Origin: Micromonospora aurantiaca ATCC 27029
GTDB taxonomy: Bacteria; Actinomycetota; Actinomycetes; Mycobacteriales; Micromonosporaceae
Assembly: GCF_000145235.1 (NCBI RefSeq)
Contig: NC_014391.1
Coordinates: 3,728,001-3,792,000 of the forward strand
DNA: 64,000 nucleotides
Direction of reading: 5' to 3'
The notes beneath the pieces were generated by a model that saw nothing but the letters and a program-made list of their open reading frames with translations, did not search any database and had not been told where the DNA came from. The translations under genes were made by a program, and so were the position numbers. Positions 24,838 to 34,445 of the stretch are shown piece after piece; within the stretch, counting starts at the first letter, position 1; each line of letters starts with the position of its first letter.

Positions 24838-27633
24838 CTACGGCGCGGTCACCTCGGCCAGCAGCTCCAGCAGGTGCCGGTACGGCTGCCCGGTGGCCCG
24901 CGCCAGCCCGATCTCGCAGGTGCGGTTCACCGAGGCGTACCCGTCGAAGGGCCGTGCCGCGACGGCGGCGGCCTCGGCCCGGGTGGCCGACGCGGTCAGC
25001 TCCGGATGCAGCAGACCCCGGTCGCCGGCGAAGCCGCAGCACTGCCAGCCCTCCGGGACCACCACCTCGTCGGCGACCGCGCGGGCCACGGTGAGCAGCG
25101 CGTCGTCCAGGCCGAGCCGGACCGACGAGCAGGTCGGGTGCAGCGCGAGCGAACCGATCCGGCGGCGCACCGTCAGCCGGGGCAGCAGCGTGCCGGCGGT
25201 GTACGCGACCGCGTCCACGACCCGCACGTCCCCGGCGCCGTCGAGCAGCCGTTCGAAGCCCTCGGTGCAGGACGCGGCGTCGCTGACCACCGGCAGCGCG
25301 CCGTCGCGGCTCGCGGCGCGCAGCACCGGGGGCACGCGGTCGCGGACCGACCGGTAGCCGTCGGTGAGGCCCTTCGACGACCAGGGGGTGCCGCAGCACA
25401 GGTCACCGATGCCGTCCGGCACGAGCAGGCGTACGCCGGCCCGCTCGGCGAGCGTGAGCAGCGCGGCGGCCACGCCGGTGCCACCCTGCGCCGGGGCGAA
25501 CAGCGTGCCCAGGCAGGACGGGACGAACACCGCGTCGGGGTCGTCGGCCGGGTGGGGGCGGCGCGGGGCGCCGCCGCGCGGCAGGTCCCGCTGCCACCGC
25601 GGCACCCGGTCCGCGCCGAGCACCGCGCGGGCGGCCCGGGTGGCGGCCTCGGGCAGCGCGGGCGGCAGCGCCCCGGCCAGGTCGAGTCCCCGGGCCATGC
25701 CCCGGGTGGTGGCGCCCCAGCGGCGGGCCGCGCCGCGCCAGGCGGTCCCCGCCGTCCGGCCGTGCTCCTGCGCGCGCAGCCGCTTGACCAGGTCACCGGT
25801 GTTGATCAGCACCGGGCAGGCGGTGGCGCACATGCCGTCGACCGCGCACGTCTGCACCGCGTCGTAGTCGTAGTCGTCGGTCAGCTCCCGGGCCAGCGCG
25901 GTGTCTCCGGCGGCCTGCGCGGCGGCGATCTCCCGGCGCAGCACGATGCGCTGCCGGGGCGTGGTGGTGAGATCACGGCTGGGGCAGACCGGCTCGCAGT
26001 AGCCGCACTCGACGCAGCGGTCCACCTCCTCCTCCACCGCCGGCACGGTCTTGAGGTGCCGCATGTGGATCTCCGGGTCGTCGCTGAGCAGCACGCCCGG
26101 GTTCAGCACGCCGTCCGGGTCGCAGAGCGTCTTCAGCTCGCGCATCACCTCGTACAGCTCGTCACCGAACTGGCGGCGCACGTAGGGGGCCATCACCCGG
26201 CCGGTGCCGTGCTCTGCCTTGAGCGTGCCGCCGTGGCCGAGCACCAGGTCGACCATCTCCTCGGTGAAGTCGGCGTAGCGCGCCGGGGCCTCGCCGCCGT
26301 CGAACCGCTCGTTGAGCATGAAGTGCAGGTTGCCGTCCTTGGCGTGGCCGAAGATCACGCTGTCGGCGTACCGGTGCCGCTCGAACAGGTCGGCGAGCGA
26401 CGCGCAGGTGCCGGCGAGCGCCTCGACCGGGACGGCGATGTCCTCCAGCAGCGCCGTGGTGCCGGACGGGCGGGCGCCCGCCACGGCCGCGTACAGGCCC
26501 TTGCGGATGTGCCACAGCGCGGCGCGGGCGGCCGGCTCTCCGCTGAGCCGGGCCGGGGCGCTCAGCGGCAGGCCGGACAGCACCGGTCCGGCGTCTGCGA
26601 CCCGGTCGGCGAGCGCCGCCGGGTCGGACTCCTGCCACTCGGCGAGCAGCGCGGCGTGCCCGCGCACGGCCAGGCCGCGCAGCGTCGCGTCCGCCTTCGG
26701 GTCGCGCTGGGCGACCCGCAGGGCGGCGGCGTCGAGCAACTCGATCGCCGCCGGCCCGGCGGCCACCAGCGCCGGCATGGCGGCCATCGCCGCGCCCAGG
26801 GTGTCGAAGACCAGCAGGCCGGTCGCGGCGTGCCGGTGCACGGGTACGGTGCGGAACGTCGCCGAGGCGACGAACGCGAGCGTGCCCTCACTGCCCACCA
26901 CGAGCCGGGTGAGCAGGTCGGCCGGGTCGTCGTGGTCGAGGAACGCGTTCACGCCGTACCCCATGGTGTTCTTCATGGCGTACTGGGCGCGGATGCGGCG
27001 CACCGAGTCGGGATTGCCGCGTACCCGGTCGCGCAGCCGCAGCAGCCCGGCGTGCAGGTCCGGTTCGGCGGCGCGCAGCCGGGCGTCGGCGTCCGGGGCG
27101 CCGGTGTCCAGCACGGTGCCGCCGGGCAGGGCGAGGACCAGCGACTCCAGCGTCCGGTACGTGTTGAACTCGGTTCCGCAGGTCATGCCGCTGGAGTTGT
27201 TGGCGACCACGCCGCCGACCGTGCAGGCGGACTCGCTGGCCGGGTCGGGGCCGAGTTTGCGGCCGTACGACGCGAGGCGCGCGTTCACCTGCCGCAGCAC
27301 CACCCCGGGCTGCACCCGTACCCGCCGCCCGTCGTCGAGCACCGTCAGATCGCGGAAGTGCCGCCGCACGTCGACGAGCAGCCCGTCGGTGACCGCCTGG
27401 CCGCTGAGGCTGGTGCCGCCGGAGCGGAACGTCAGCGCGGTGCCGGTGCGGCGCCCGTACGCGAGCAGCGCCGCCACCTGACCGGCGTCGGCCGGCGTGA
27501 TCACCGCGCCGGGGTGCAGCAGGTAGTGCGAGGCGTCGTGGGCCATCCGCAGCCGGTCCGCGGCCCGGGTCGTCACGCCGCCGGGCACCACCGACTCCAG
27601 CCCGGCCCGCGTGGACGCGCTCAGCTTCGTCAT
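24838..27633 (-). CDS. FAD-binding and Fe-S oxidoreductase (D-lactate/2-hydroxyacid dehydrogenase type)
   Basis: A 931-residue fusion of a flavin domain and an iron-sulphur/CCG domain, the layout of Dld-II, GlcD-GlcF and YdiJ-type D-2-hydroxyacid dehydrogenases. The FAD_binding_4 part has TFRSGGTSLSGQAV and GVVANNSSGM; the FAD oxidase C-terminal domain has IFGHAKDGNLHFM and EHGTGR. Two ferredoxin-type clusters follow (CVECGYCEPVCPS and CAVDGMCATACP), then the two CCG motifs (CCGTPWSSKG and CCGFAGDRG). It oxidises a D-2-hydroxyacid, probably D-lactate, and passes electrons to the quinone pool. The ATG at 27633 and the GTG at 27639 both fit the GGAGG site. It is monocistronic. Confidence 0.92.
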   Translation of the reverse strand: MTKLSASTRAGLESVVPGGVTTRAADRLRMAHDASHYLLHPGAVITPADAGQVAALLAYGRRTGTALTFRSGGTSLSGQAVTDGLLVDVRRHFRDLTVLDDGRRVRVQPGVVLRQVNARLASYGRKLGPDPASESACTVGGVVANNSSGMTCGTEFNTYRTLESLVLALPGGTVLDTGAPDADARLRAAEPDLHAGLLRLRDRVRGNPDSVRRIRAQYAMKNTMGYGVNAFLDHDDPADLLTRLVVGSEGTLAFVASATFRTVPVHRHAATGLLVFDTLGAAMAAMPALVAAGPAAIELLDAAALRVAQRDPKADATLRGLAVRGHAALLAEWQESDPAALADRVADAGPVLSGLPLSAPARLSGEPAARAALWHIRKGLYAAVAGARPSGTTALLEDIAVPVEALAGTCASLADLFERHRYADSVIFGHAKDGNLHFMLNERFDGGEAPARYADFTEEMVDLVLGHGGTLKAEHGTGRVMAPYVRRQFGDELYEVMRELKTLCDPDGVLNPGVLLSDDPEIHMRHLKTVPAVEEEVDRCVECGYCEPVCPSRDLTTTPRQRIVLRREIAAAQAAGDTALARELTDDYDYDAVQTCAVDGMCATACPVLINTGDLVKRLRAQEHGRTAGTAWRGAARRWGATTRGMARGLDLAGALPPALPEAATRAARAVLGADRVPRWQRDLPRGGAPRRPHPADDPDAVFVPSCLGTLFAPAQGGTGVAAALLTLAERAGVRLLVPDGIGDLCCGTPWSSKGLTDGYRSVRDRVPPVLRAASRDGALPVVSDAASCTEGFERLLDGAGDVRVVDAVAYTAGTLLPRLTVRRRIGSLALHPTCSSVRLGLDDALLTVARAVADEVVVPEGWQCCGFAGDRGLLHPELTASATRAEAAAVAARPFDGYASVNRTCEIGLARATGQPYRHLLELLAEVTAP

Positions 27634-27679
27634 GATCACCGCACCTCCCCCGGCTCACAGTAGTCACGCACGGCGGGGC

Positions 27680-28450
27680 TCACCGCGCGGTGATCCGGTC
27701 CAGCACCCGCCGCTGGAACGCGCGGGCAGCCGGGCCGGGCGGCGGCGTGCCGCCCCGGCGGGCCGCGATCGAGGCGCGGATCAGCGCGGCGTCCGGGTCG
27801 TCGGCGGCCACCCGCAGCCCGGCGTCGACCTTGCCCAGCCAGACGCCGTCGCGGATGCGCACCAGCGCCCGGCAGGCGCCGAGCACCGCGTCCTCCGCGC
27901 CGGGGGCCGGTTCGTCGCCGGGTGGCGTGGGCAGCGCCAGCCACCAGCGCAGCGCGTCCGCAAGCAGCGCCCGCAGCGCCTCCGGGGACGGGTCGGCGAA
28001 CACGTCGGCGGCGGGCGGGCCGAGTAGCGTCCGGCCGGACTGGCGCAGGATGCTGCGGTCCAGCGCGTACCAGAACCGCCCGTCGGCGGCGGGCCGGTCG
28101 GCCGGGTCGTAGGTGGCGCGGAACGGCATGGTGGCACCGGTGTTCAGCTCGACCTCGAAGCCCGGCTCCGGGGTGCCGGAGGCGGCCACGTCGCGGCGGT
28201 AGACGACCAGTTCCAGGCCGCGCGCCGGGCAGGGCAGCAACTCGTGCTGCAGCCGGTTCACGAGCAGGCGCTTGTCCGGCTCCGGCATCGGCCCGGCGGC
28301 CACCAGCGCCACGTCCACGTCGCTGCGGCCCGGCTGGTACGCGCCCAGCCCGACCGAGCCGGCCGCGTACGCGCCGACCAGGTCCTCACCGAGCACGTCC
28401 CGGGAGCGGCGGACCACTTCGGCCAGGTAGTCGCGGATGTCGTCGCGCAT
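27680..28450 (-). CDS. Nucleotidyltransferase-domain protein, AadA-like
   Basis: A 256-residue protein whose N-terminal GAYAAGSVGLGAYQPGRSDVDVALV is the GS...D-x-D motif of the polymerase-beta-type nucleotidyltransferases, as in aminoglycoside 3''-adenylyltransferases. The C-terminal half is helical (LRALLADALRWWLALP, GACRALVRIRDGVWLGK), like the DUF4111 domain of AadA. It may adenylylate an aminoglycoside or another alcohol, but relatives in actinomycetes are often not resistance genes. The ATG at 28450 was chosen because the family begins there. It lies 40 bp before the FAD oxidase start region. Confidence 0.8.
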   Translation of the reverse strand: MRDDIRDYLAEVVRRSRDVLGEDLVGAYAAGSVGLGAYQPGRSDVDVALVAAGPMPEPDKRLLVNRLQHELLPCPARGLELVVYRRDVAASGTPEPGFEVELNTGATMPFRATYDPADRPAADGRFWYALDRSILRQSGRTLLGPPAADVFADPSPEALRALLADALRWWLALPTPPGDEPAPGAEDAVLGACRALVRIRDGVWLGKVDAGLRVAADDPDAALIRASIAARRGGTPPPGPAARAFQRRVLDRITAR

Positions 28451-28479
28451 TCCGGCATCCTGCCCCGGCCCGGGCGCGG

Positions 28480-29421
28480 TCAGTCCGCCGGGTCGGGACA
28501 GCACACGGTCAGCGCACCCGGCACCACCTTCACCTTGAGCCGTTTCGCCTTGCCCCGGGCGCCGCCGTCCAGCTCGTACGTCTTCGGCGCGTCGAACCGG
28601 ACCTTGATCTTGCGACCCCGGGTGATCCGCACGAACGGCGACTCCTCGGAACGCCCGGCGGCCATCCGGCCCAGCGTGCGCGCCCAGTCCACCGCGCCGC
28701 TGGCGGTGGACACGCCGACCTCCAGCGCTCCGTCGTCCGGGCGGGCGTCGTCGAAGGCCGGGATGCCGCCGGTGATGGTGCCGACGTTGCCGAACAACAC
28801 GCAGCTCGCCTCGTCGTCGAACCAGTCGGCGCCGTCGACCCGGATCCGGGTCCGTACGCACTCGCCGCGCACGTGCCGCAGCCCGGTCCAGACGTACGCG
28901 ATCCGGCCGAACCGGCCCTTGAGCTGCCGGTCGGCGTCACGGATCAGGTCGCCGTCGAACCCGGCGCCGGCCATCACCGCGAAGTGCTCGCCGTTGATCC
29001 GGCCCAGGTCCAGCTCGCGCCGGCGGCCGTGCAGCGCGATGCGTACCGCCTCCGGCAGGTCGACCGGGATGCCCAGGTTCACCGCGAACAGGTTGGCCGT
29101 GCCGGCGGGCAGGATGCCCATCGGCACGCCGCTGCCCGCGAGCGCGTCGGCGCACCGCTGCACCATGCCGTCGCCGCCCCACACCAGCACCAGCTCGGCG
29201 CCCTCGTCCAGGGCCGCGCGCACCCGCTTGGGCGCCTTGCGGCTCTTGGGCACCTCGTACCAGAGCAGCCGCCCGACCCCGGCGGCGACGAGCCGGGAGC
29301 GCAGCTCGTCGAGCCCACCCCCGAACGTCTTCTTCCGGTGGGCGACGACAGCGATCACACCGGCCGGGGGCGCGGCGGGGGCGGGGGTGGTGTCCGGGCG
29401 TTCGGCCGTGCGCGTGTCCAT
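28480..29421 (-). CDS. Diacylglycerol kinase-catalytic-domain lipid kinase
   Basis: A 313-residue DAGK/sphingosine-kinase-fold enzyme. The catalytic domain begins AGVIAVVAHRKKTFGG. The nucleotide motif is VWGGDGMVQRC (the usual GGDGT Thr is Met), followed by MGILPAGTANLFAVNLGI and later GAGFDGDLI. It phosphorylates a lipid such as diacylglycerol or a polyprenyl or sphingoid alcohol at the inner membrane face. The C-terminal half is the standard beta-sandwich. It is the first gene of a leftward group with the nucleotidyltransferase 29 bp downstream. Confidence 0.87.
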   Translation of the reverse strand: MDTRTAERPDTTPAPAAPPAGVIAVVAHRKKTFGGGLDELRSRLVAAGVGRLLWYEVPKSRKAPKRVRAALDEGAELVLVWGGDGMVQRCADALAGSGVPMGILPAGTANLFAVNLGIPVDLPEAVRIALHGRRRELDLGRINGEHFAVMAGAGFDGDLIRDADRQLKGRFGRIAYVWTGLRHVRGECVRTRIRVDGADWFDDEASCVLFGNVGTITGGIPAFDDARPDDGALEVGVSTASGAVDWARTLGRMAAGRSEESPFVRITRGRKIKVRFDAPKTYELDGGARGKAKRLKVKVVPGALTVCCPDPAD

Positions 29422-29574
29422 GGCCGGCTGGTACCCGGACGCCGCGGATCCCACGCCTGCGCCCGGCGCGACGCGCCCGACACGGATCGACGGCGTACTG
29501 TGCCCGGGCCGCCACGTTGGGTACAGTGCGGGGCGTCGATCGGTGCCGCCGGGCGTGGATCCGAAGGGTGCGGG

Positions 29575-30783
29575 ATGTCGGAACGGACCGGGTGGATGGC
29601 GCGCTGCACGCTGCGCCTCGGCCTGCTGCTCGGTGCCGTGGCGGTCGTCTGGGGCGCCCACGAGGTCGCATCCGGCTCGGCCGCCCACGCCGCCGACCGC
29701 GAGCCGTCCGGCCCGCTCACCGCCACCGTCGGGGTGCTCACCCACACGCTCGGAACGGTGCTCGGCCTGCCCACGTCCGGAACGGGCGCCGCGCCCTCCA
29801 CCGGATCCGGTGACGCCGCGGCGGAGCCGGCGACGCCCGCCGCGCCCGCGCCTGCTCCCGGCACCGCCGCACCCGGCCCCGCCGCACCCGCGCCTGCGTC
29901 CGACTCCGCCGCGCCGGTGCCCGCACCTGACGCGACCGCGCCGAAGCCCGGCACGCCCGCGTCCGGAACGCCGTTGCCCGGCACGGGCCGGCCGAAGGCC
30001 CAGCCGGCCCCCGCGGCGCCGGTCACCGGCCGGGTGGTCGACGCGGTGGTGACGCCGGTACACGACCACGTGCTCACGCCCGTCACCGACGGCCTGCGCC
30101 CGGTCACCGACCCGGTACGCGACCACGTGCTCGCGCCGGTCGCGGAGGGCCTGCGCCCGGTCACCGACCCGCTGAGGGCGGGCGTGCTCGACCCGGTGGC
30201 GGACGTGCTGGCCCCGGTCGTGGAGCCGTTGCGCCCGATCCTCGGCCCGGTCTGGCGGGGCCTGGAACCGGTACTCGACCCGCTGGATCCGGTGCTCGAT
30301 CCGCTCAGCCCGGTGACCGATCTGATCGACCCGCCGGCCGGGCCGGACCCCGGCTCGCCCCCGGCGCCCGGCGAGCCCGTGCCCGGCCCGGCCGCTCCCG
30401 GCGCCCCGATCGTCCCGGCCGACCCGGCCGCGACGCCGGCACCGGCTCCCGAGCGTGCGCACGACACGCCGCCCCGCCTCGGCGGGCCGGTCCTCGCCGC
30501 CCCGGCGGCGCGCAGCCTCACCGTCGTCGGCACGCGGTGGGTCGAGCCCGTACGCAGCCGGGCACCGGCGACCGTCGGTCCGGCCGCGCACGTCACGACC
30601 ACACCCGCCCTGCCGCTGCCGCTCGACGGCGTCACCCACGGCGGCGGCGCGGTGCACAGCGAGGCCGCCGACGCGGACGCGAACCGCTGGCGACTGCCGA
30701 CGCTGACCCACGGGTACGCGCGACCGTCGGCCGACCCGCTGCCGCCGTCGCGCACGTCGCGCCCCGGCACCAGACCTGCCTGA
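29575..30783 (+). CDS. Secreted or surface Pro/Ala-rich repeat protein
   Basis: A 402-residue exported protein with no recognised family. Residues 8-40 form the export signal (LRLGLLLGAVAVVWGAHEVASGSAAHA). Residues 60-150 are a disordered Ala/Pro/Thr tract. Residues 150-270 are a repeat array with units like PVTDGLRPVTDPVRDHVL and PVAEGLRPVTDPLRAGVL, which break into heptad-like amphipathic pieces. A second Pro-rich tract follows. The final 80 residues, containing HGGGAVHSEAADADANRW, lack a sorting motif. Such proteins in sporulating actinomycetes are often wall-associated. The ATG at 29575 has GAAGGG about 8 nt upstream. Confidence 0.65.
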   Translation: MSERTGWMARCTLRLGLLLGAVAVVWGAHEVASGSAAHAADREPSGPLTATVGVLTHTLGTVLGLPTSGTGAAPSTGSGDAAAEPATPAAPAPAPGTAAPGPAAPAPASDSAAPVPAPDATAPKPGTPASGTPLPGTGRPKAQPAPAAPVTGRVVDAVVTPVHDHVLTPVTDGLRPVTDPVRDHVLAPVAEGLRPVTDPLRAGVLDPVADVLAPVVEPLRPILGPVWRGLEPVLDPLDPVLDPLSPVTDLIDPPAGPDPGSPPAPGEPVPGPAAPGAPIVPADPAATPAPAPERAHDTPPRLGGPVLAAPAARSLTVVGTRWVEPVRSRAPATVGPAAHVTTTPALPLPLDGVTHGGGAVHSEAADADANRWRLPTLTHGYARPSADPLPPSRTSRPGTRPA

Positions 30784-30920
30784 GCGGACTCCACAGGCAC
30801 CACCTCCGATCCGGAGCACGGGCGTGTCCCGCCCGACTGCCGCATGCCGCGGCGGCGCCGTCGACAGTCGTCCGGCGCCCGTAACCGACCCGACCACGCC
30901 TGGAAAACAGGAGTTCGTTC

Positions 30921-31583
30921 ATGAGCACAGCCCTGCCCGTCGTCCGCGCCCGATGGTGCGACATCGGCCGGATCGCCGATCTCGTCGCCGAGGCCCTCGC
31001 GCCCACCGCGCTGGCCGCCTGGCTCGTCCCCGACAAGTCCCGCCGCATGCCGGTCCTCGCCGCCGTGGCGCGGATCTGGACCGAACACGCGTTGCTGTTC
31101 GGCGACGCGTTCCTGCTGCCCGACGGCAGCGCCGCCACCGTGTGGTTCCACCGCTACCGCCCGATCCCCGCCCCCCACCGGTACGCCGACCGGCTCGCCG
31201 GCGCCGCCGGGACGGACGAGGACCGGTTCCGCCGCCTCGGTGAAGAACTGGCGGCACGCCGGCCCGCCGAGCCGCACAACCATCTGGCGCTGCTGGCCGC
31301 GCCCCGGGGCGGCGCGACGCAGGCGCTGTCCGCGGCGCAGCGCCGGATGGACACGTTGAGCCTGCCCACGTACGCGCACCCGTGCGCCGGTGAGCAGGAG
31401 GAGGAGCTGCTGCGGCGGCTCGGCTACGCCGAACGGGAGACGTTCGCCGCCCCGGACGGCACGCCGGTGCGGTCGTTGTGGCGGTCGGCGCCGTTCCACG
31501 CGGGCGGCAACGACAGGTGGCGGACCCGCCGGGCCGCCCGCCGGGAACGCGACGACCGGGCCGTCGGCTGGGCGGCACGCTGA
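30921..31583 (+). CDS. GNAT-family N-acetyltransferase-like protein
   Basis: A 220-residue protein with a divergent GNAT fold. ARWCDIGRIADLVAEALAPTALAAWLVPD matches the first helices of actinobacterial GNATs that begin with a regulatory-type helix pair. HNHLALLAAPRGGATQALSAAQRRMDTLSLPTYAH corresponds to beta4-motif A, and EEELLRRLGYAERETFAAPDG to motif B. The usual R/Q-x-x-G-x-G/A is poorly kept, so acetyl-CoA binding is uncertain. The ATG follows CAGGAG at 7 nt. It ends in a hairpin. Substrate unknown. Confidence 0.7.
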   Translation: MSTALPVVRARWCDIGRIADLVAEALAPTALAAWLVPDKSRRMPVLAAVARIWTEHALLFGDAFLLPDGSAATVWFHRYRPIPAPHRYADRLAGAAGTDEDRFRRLGEELAARRPAEPHNHLALLAAPRGGATQALSAAQRRMDTLSLPTYAHPCAGEQEEELLRRLGYAERETFAAPDGTPVRSLWRSAPFHAGGNDRWRTRRAARRERDDRAVGWAAR

Positions 31584-31594
31584 CCGGCTGAGCC

Positions 31595-31629
31595 CCGGGC
31601 CGGGGTGGACGACCGCCGCCCCGGCCCGG
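31595..31629 (+). terminator. Hairpin after GNAT gene
   Basis: An 11-bp perfect stem CCGGGCCGGGG / CCCCGGCCCGG with a 13-nt loop, 12 bp after the stop. Confidence 0.7.
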
Positions 31630-31729
31630 ACCGGCGCCACACCGTCCGGCTTCTTCGGCCGGTGCCGTCGGCGCAGCTCGGTTAGCCTGCGAGCCGGGCA
31701 CGACTCAGCCGAGCAGTCGGAGGTAACGC

Positions 31730-34033
31730 GTGCGGAACAGCGGATCCACCCCGGAACCGGGCGGCGCGACCCAGGTGCGCCCCAGGCGCAAGCGGCGGCG
31801 TCTGCTGGTCGTCCTCGCGGTCTGCACGCTGCTGGCCGGCTGCGGGCTGGTCGCCGGCGGCTACTACTTCGACAGCGTGCCGACGCCCAGCGACCTGAAG
31901 CTGCCCGAGTCCACCACCGTCTACTACGCAGACGGGCGCACGCCGATGGCGAAGCTGGGCGCGCAGAACCGCACCATCGTGCCGTACGACCAGATGAACG
32001 ACTCGGCGAAGCAGGCGATCGTGGCGGCCGAGGACCGTACGTTCTGGACGAACCAGGGCATCGACTTCAAGGGTGTGATGCGGGCGGCCTGGGCCAACGT
32101 GAGCGGCGGGCAGCGGCAGGGCGCGTCCACCCTCACCCAGCAGTACGCGCGCATCGCCGCGGACCTGCGCGGGGTCACCTACTCCCGCAAGCTGCGCGAG
32201 GCGGTGATCGCGTGGAAGCTCGACGACGCGTACTCCAAGGAGGAGATCCTCGGTTTCTACCTGAACACCGTGCCGTTCGGCCGGGGCGCGTACGGCATCG
32301 AGGCGGCCGCGCAGACGTACTTCGGCAAGACGGTGCGCCGGGACGCGCCCGCCGCGCGGCAGCTCACGCCGGCCGAGGCGATGGTGCTCTGCGCGATGGT
32401 GAAGCAGCCGGAGGCGGACCCGGCCGACCCGGAGGGCTCGCCCGGCTACGATCCGCGCCGCAACGCGCTGGCCCGGCAGAACTCGATCGACAGGTGGAAC
32501 TACATCCGCGACGGCATGGTCAAGCTCGGCTACCTGACGCCGCAGCAGGCGGCGGATCTCGCGTACCCGGACACGGTCCGGCCGATCGACAAGGACGCGG
32601 GCCGCTCCGACCTGGACCGGCCGACCGGCCTGGTGGTCAACCATGTGCTCGCCGAGCTGCGCGAGACCGAGCCGTTCCGCGGCAAGCCGGACGAGGTGAT
32701 CCGCGACGGCGGCTACCGGATCGTCACCACGATCGACAAGCGCGTGCAGGACGCGGCCGAGGCGGCGGCGGACATCCGCCGCGACACCGCGCCGCAGGCG
32801 GTACGCGGCCAGCCGCGCAACTGGCAGGCCGCGCTGGTGGCGGTGGAGCCGGGCACCGGCCGGGTGCTCGGCTACTACGGCGGCGACAAGGGCTCGGGCG
32901 CGGACTACGCCGGCTGGTACTACGACGAGAACGGCGAGACCCGCGGCTTCGGCCAGCATCCGCCGGGGTCGTCGTTCAAGGTGTACGACCTGGCCGCCGC
33001 CGTACGCGACGGGATCTCGGTGAAGCAGCGGTTCGACTCGCCGGACACCAAGGAGTTCCCCGCCTCGGGGCGGACGAAGGGCAGCGCGGCCGGGCCGATC
33101 CGCAACGCGGAGCGCGCGCCCTGCCAGCCGGACTGCGCGCTCTGGGAGGCCACTGTCGCGTCGCTGAACGTGACCTACTTCGAGCTGACCGAGAAGCTGG
33201 GCACCGCCAAGGTGATCGAGACCGCGCGGCAGGCCGGCGTGGAGTCGATGTGGGAGACGGTGCGGGGCAATCCCCGGCCGCAGCGCGTCGACCTGCGCAG
33301 CGACCCGGCCGACGAGGTGGCGAAGCGGTTCTCCACCGAGGTCGGGATCGGGCAGTACGGCATCACCGTGCAGGACCACGCGAACGGGATGGCGACGTTC
33401 GCGGCCGGCGGCAAGCGTGCCGACGCGCACTTCGTCCGGTCGGTGACCAAGGACGACGAGGAGGTGTGGACCGAGCAGCTCCGTACGACGGACCTGGGCC
33501 TGGACCGGGAGGCGATCGACCAGCTCGACTGGACGCTGCGCCGCGTGCGGGCCGCCGAGCTGGGCAACGGCTGGGACTCCGCCGGGAAGACCGGCACCTG
33601 GCAGGCCGGGCAGAGCACCACGCAGAACGTGCACACCTGGATGGTCGGCTGGACCGGCGCGCTCGCCTCGGCCGTCTGGCTGGGCACCACCGACGGCAAG
33701 CCGCTGCGGACCAGGGGCGGCAGCTACGAGGTGTACGGCTCGACCGGCGCCGCGCCGATCTGGCGGCAGTTCATGACCCGGGCCACCGCGGCCATGAAGC
33801 TCGACCCGGACAAGTACCGCTTCGGTCAGCCGAAGTTCCCCGGCGAGACCCCGGAGCCGACCCGGTCGGCGCCTCCGCCGGCGACCACCGCCGCGCCGAC
33901 GCCGTCGGAGTCGCCGAGCCCGAGCCCGTCCTCGTCGAGCCCGAGCCCGGACCCGACCGGGCGGCCGACCTCGCGGCCGTCGCTGCCGCCGCTGCCCACC
34001 GTGTCGCCGACGCGGACCCGCGGCCCACGCTGA
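31730..34033 (+). CDS. Class A penicillin-binding protein (GT51 + transpeptidase)
   Basis: A 767-residue bifunctional peptidoglycan synthase. A basic cytoplasmic tail and one membrane anchor (about 24-45) are followed by the glycosyltransferase GT51 domain with catalytic Glu101 in AAEDRTFW and QGASTLTQQYAR. The transpeptidase domain has the nucleophile Ser414 in SSFK, the S-x-N motif SLN at 478 and KTGT at 620. The C-terminus is a disordered Pro/Ser/Thr-rich tail of about 80 residues, typical of actinobacterial PonA-like enzymes. It polymerises glycan and cross-links it outside the membrane. The GTG follows GGAGG at 6 nt. Confidence 0.95.
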   Translation: MRNSGSTPEPGGATQVRPRRKRRRLLVVLAVCTLLAGCGLVAGGYYFDSVPTPSDLKLPESTTVYYADGRTPMAKLGAQNRTIVPYDQMNDSAKQAIVAAEDRTFWTNQGIDFKGVMRAAWANVSGGQRQGASTLTQQYARIAADLRGVTYSRKLREAVIAWKLDDAYSKEEILGFYLNTVPFGRGAYGIEAAAQTYFGKTVRRDAPAARQLTPAEAMVLCAMVKQPEADPADPEGSPGYDPRRNALARQNSIDRWNYIRDGMVKLGYLTPQQAADLAYPDTVRPIDKDAGRSDLDRPTGLVVNHVLAELRETEPFRGKPDEVIRDGGYRIVTTIDKRVQDAAEAAADIRRDTAPQAVRGQPRNWQAALVAVEPGTGRVLGYYGGDKGSGADYAGWYYDENGETRGFGQHPPGSSFKVYDLAAAVRDGISVKQRFDSPDTKEFPASGRTKGSAAGPIRNAERAPCQPDCALWEATVASLNVTYFELTEKLGTAKVIETARQAGVESMWETVRGNPRPQRVDLRSDPADEVAKRFSTEVGIGQYGITVQDHANGMATFAAGGKRADAHFVRSVTKDDEEVWTEQLRTTDLGLDREAIDQLDWTLRRVRAAELGNGWDSAGKTGTWQAGQSTTQNVHTWMVGWTGALASAVWLGTTDGKPLRTRGGSYEVYGSTGAAPIWRQFMTRATAAMKLDPDKYRFGQPKFPGETPEPTRSAPPPATTAAPTPSESPSPSPSSSSPSPDPTGRPTSRPSLPPLPTVSPTRTRGPR

Positions 34034-34036
34034 CCC

Positions 34037-34067
34037 GGCCGGGCGGCGGTCCGGCCGCCGCCCGGCC
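34037..34067 (+). terminator. Terminator of the PBP gene
   Basis: A perfect 13-bp stem GGCCGGGCGGCGG / CCGCCGCCCGGCC with a 5-nt loop, directly after the stop codon. Confidence 0.85.
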
Positions 34068-34161
34068 GCGCTGACGGCGGCCTCGCGTCTATGCGCGCCA
34101 TTCGCACACAGCGGCAACGTCCGCAATTTGCACCGGCATCCATCCACCGTCGGCGATGTTC

Positions 34162-34175
34162 GCCCTGATCAGGGC
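34162..34175. promoter_or_regulatory. 14-bp perfect palindrome upstream of M4 protease
   Basis: GCCCTGATCAGGGC is fully symmetric and lies about 270 bp upstream of the protease start, in the least GC-rich part of the spacer. It could be a regulator site, but nothing identifies the protein. Confidence 0.3.
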
Positions 34176-34445
34176 CTATTGAAGATCATGGTTGCCTGGA
34201 TCGGCGCGCGCGGCGGCGCGCCCGACTGTCAGCCGTTGCCCAGGTCACCCATTGCTCCGGGCTCGGGCGGCGTGTGATTGTGCACCAGCGAGCCGCCGAC
34301 CCCCGGCGAATCGCGACGGTCGATCTGTCGACCCGGAGCCACGCCGGCAGCTCCGGTGACCGGCCGTCACCCTGCCTCGCACCACCGCGCCGCCCGTCCC
34401 CACCGGGCTCCGTGCGGCGCGCCTGTAGAACAGGAGCAAACCCCC

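Larger units (their letters stand above)
34034..34445. other. 412-bp intergenic region, PBP / M4 protease
   Basis: Apart from the terminator at 34037-34067, the region has a comparatively AT-richer stretch (34090-34200), a perfect palindrome at 34162-34175 and a GC hairpin near 34203-34222. I see no gene. It probably holds the promoter and leader of the M4 protease, but no clear -35/-10 pair is visible. Confidence 0.55.

Noticed and set aside
27680..28450. Aminoglycoside resistance gene
   Set aside because: Only the general nucleotidyltransferase motif and a helical tail are seen. Substrate residues cannot be judged, so resistance is not claimed.
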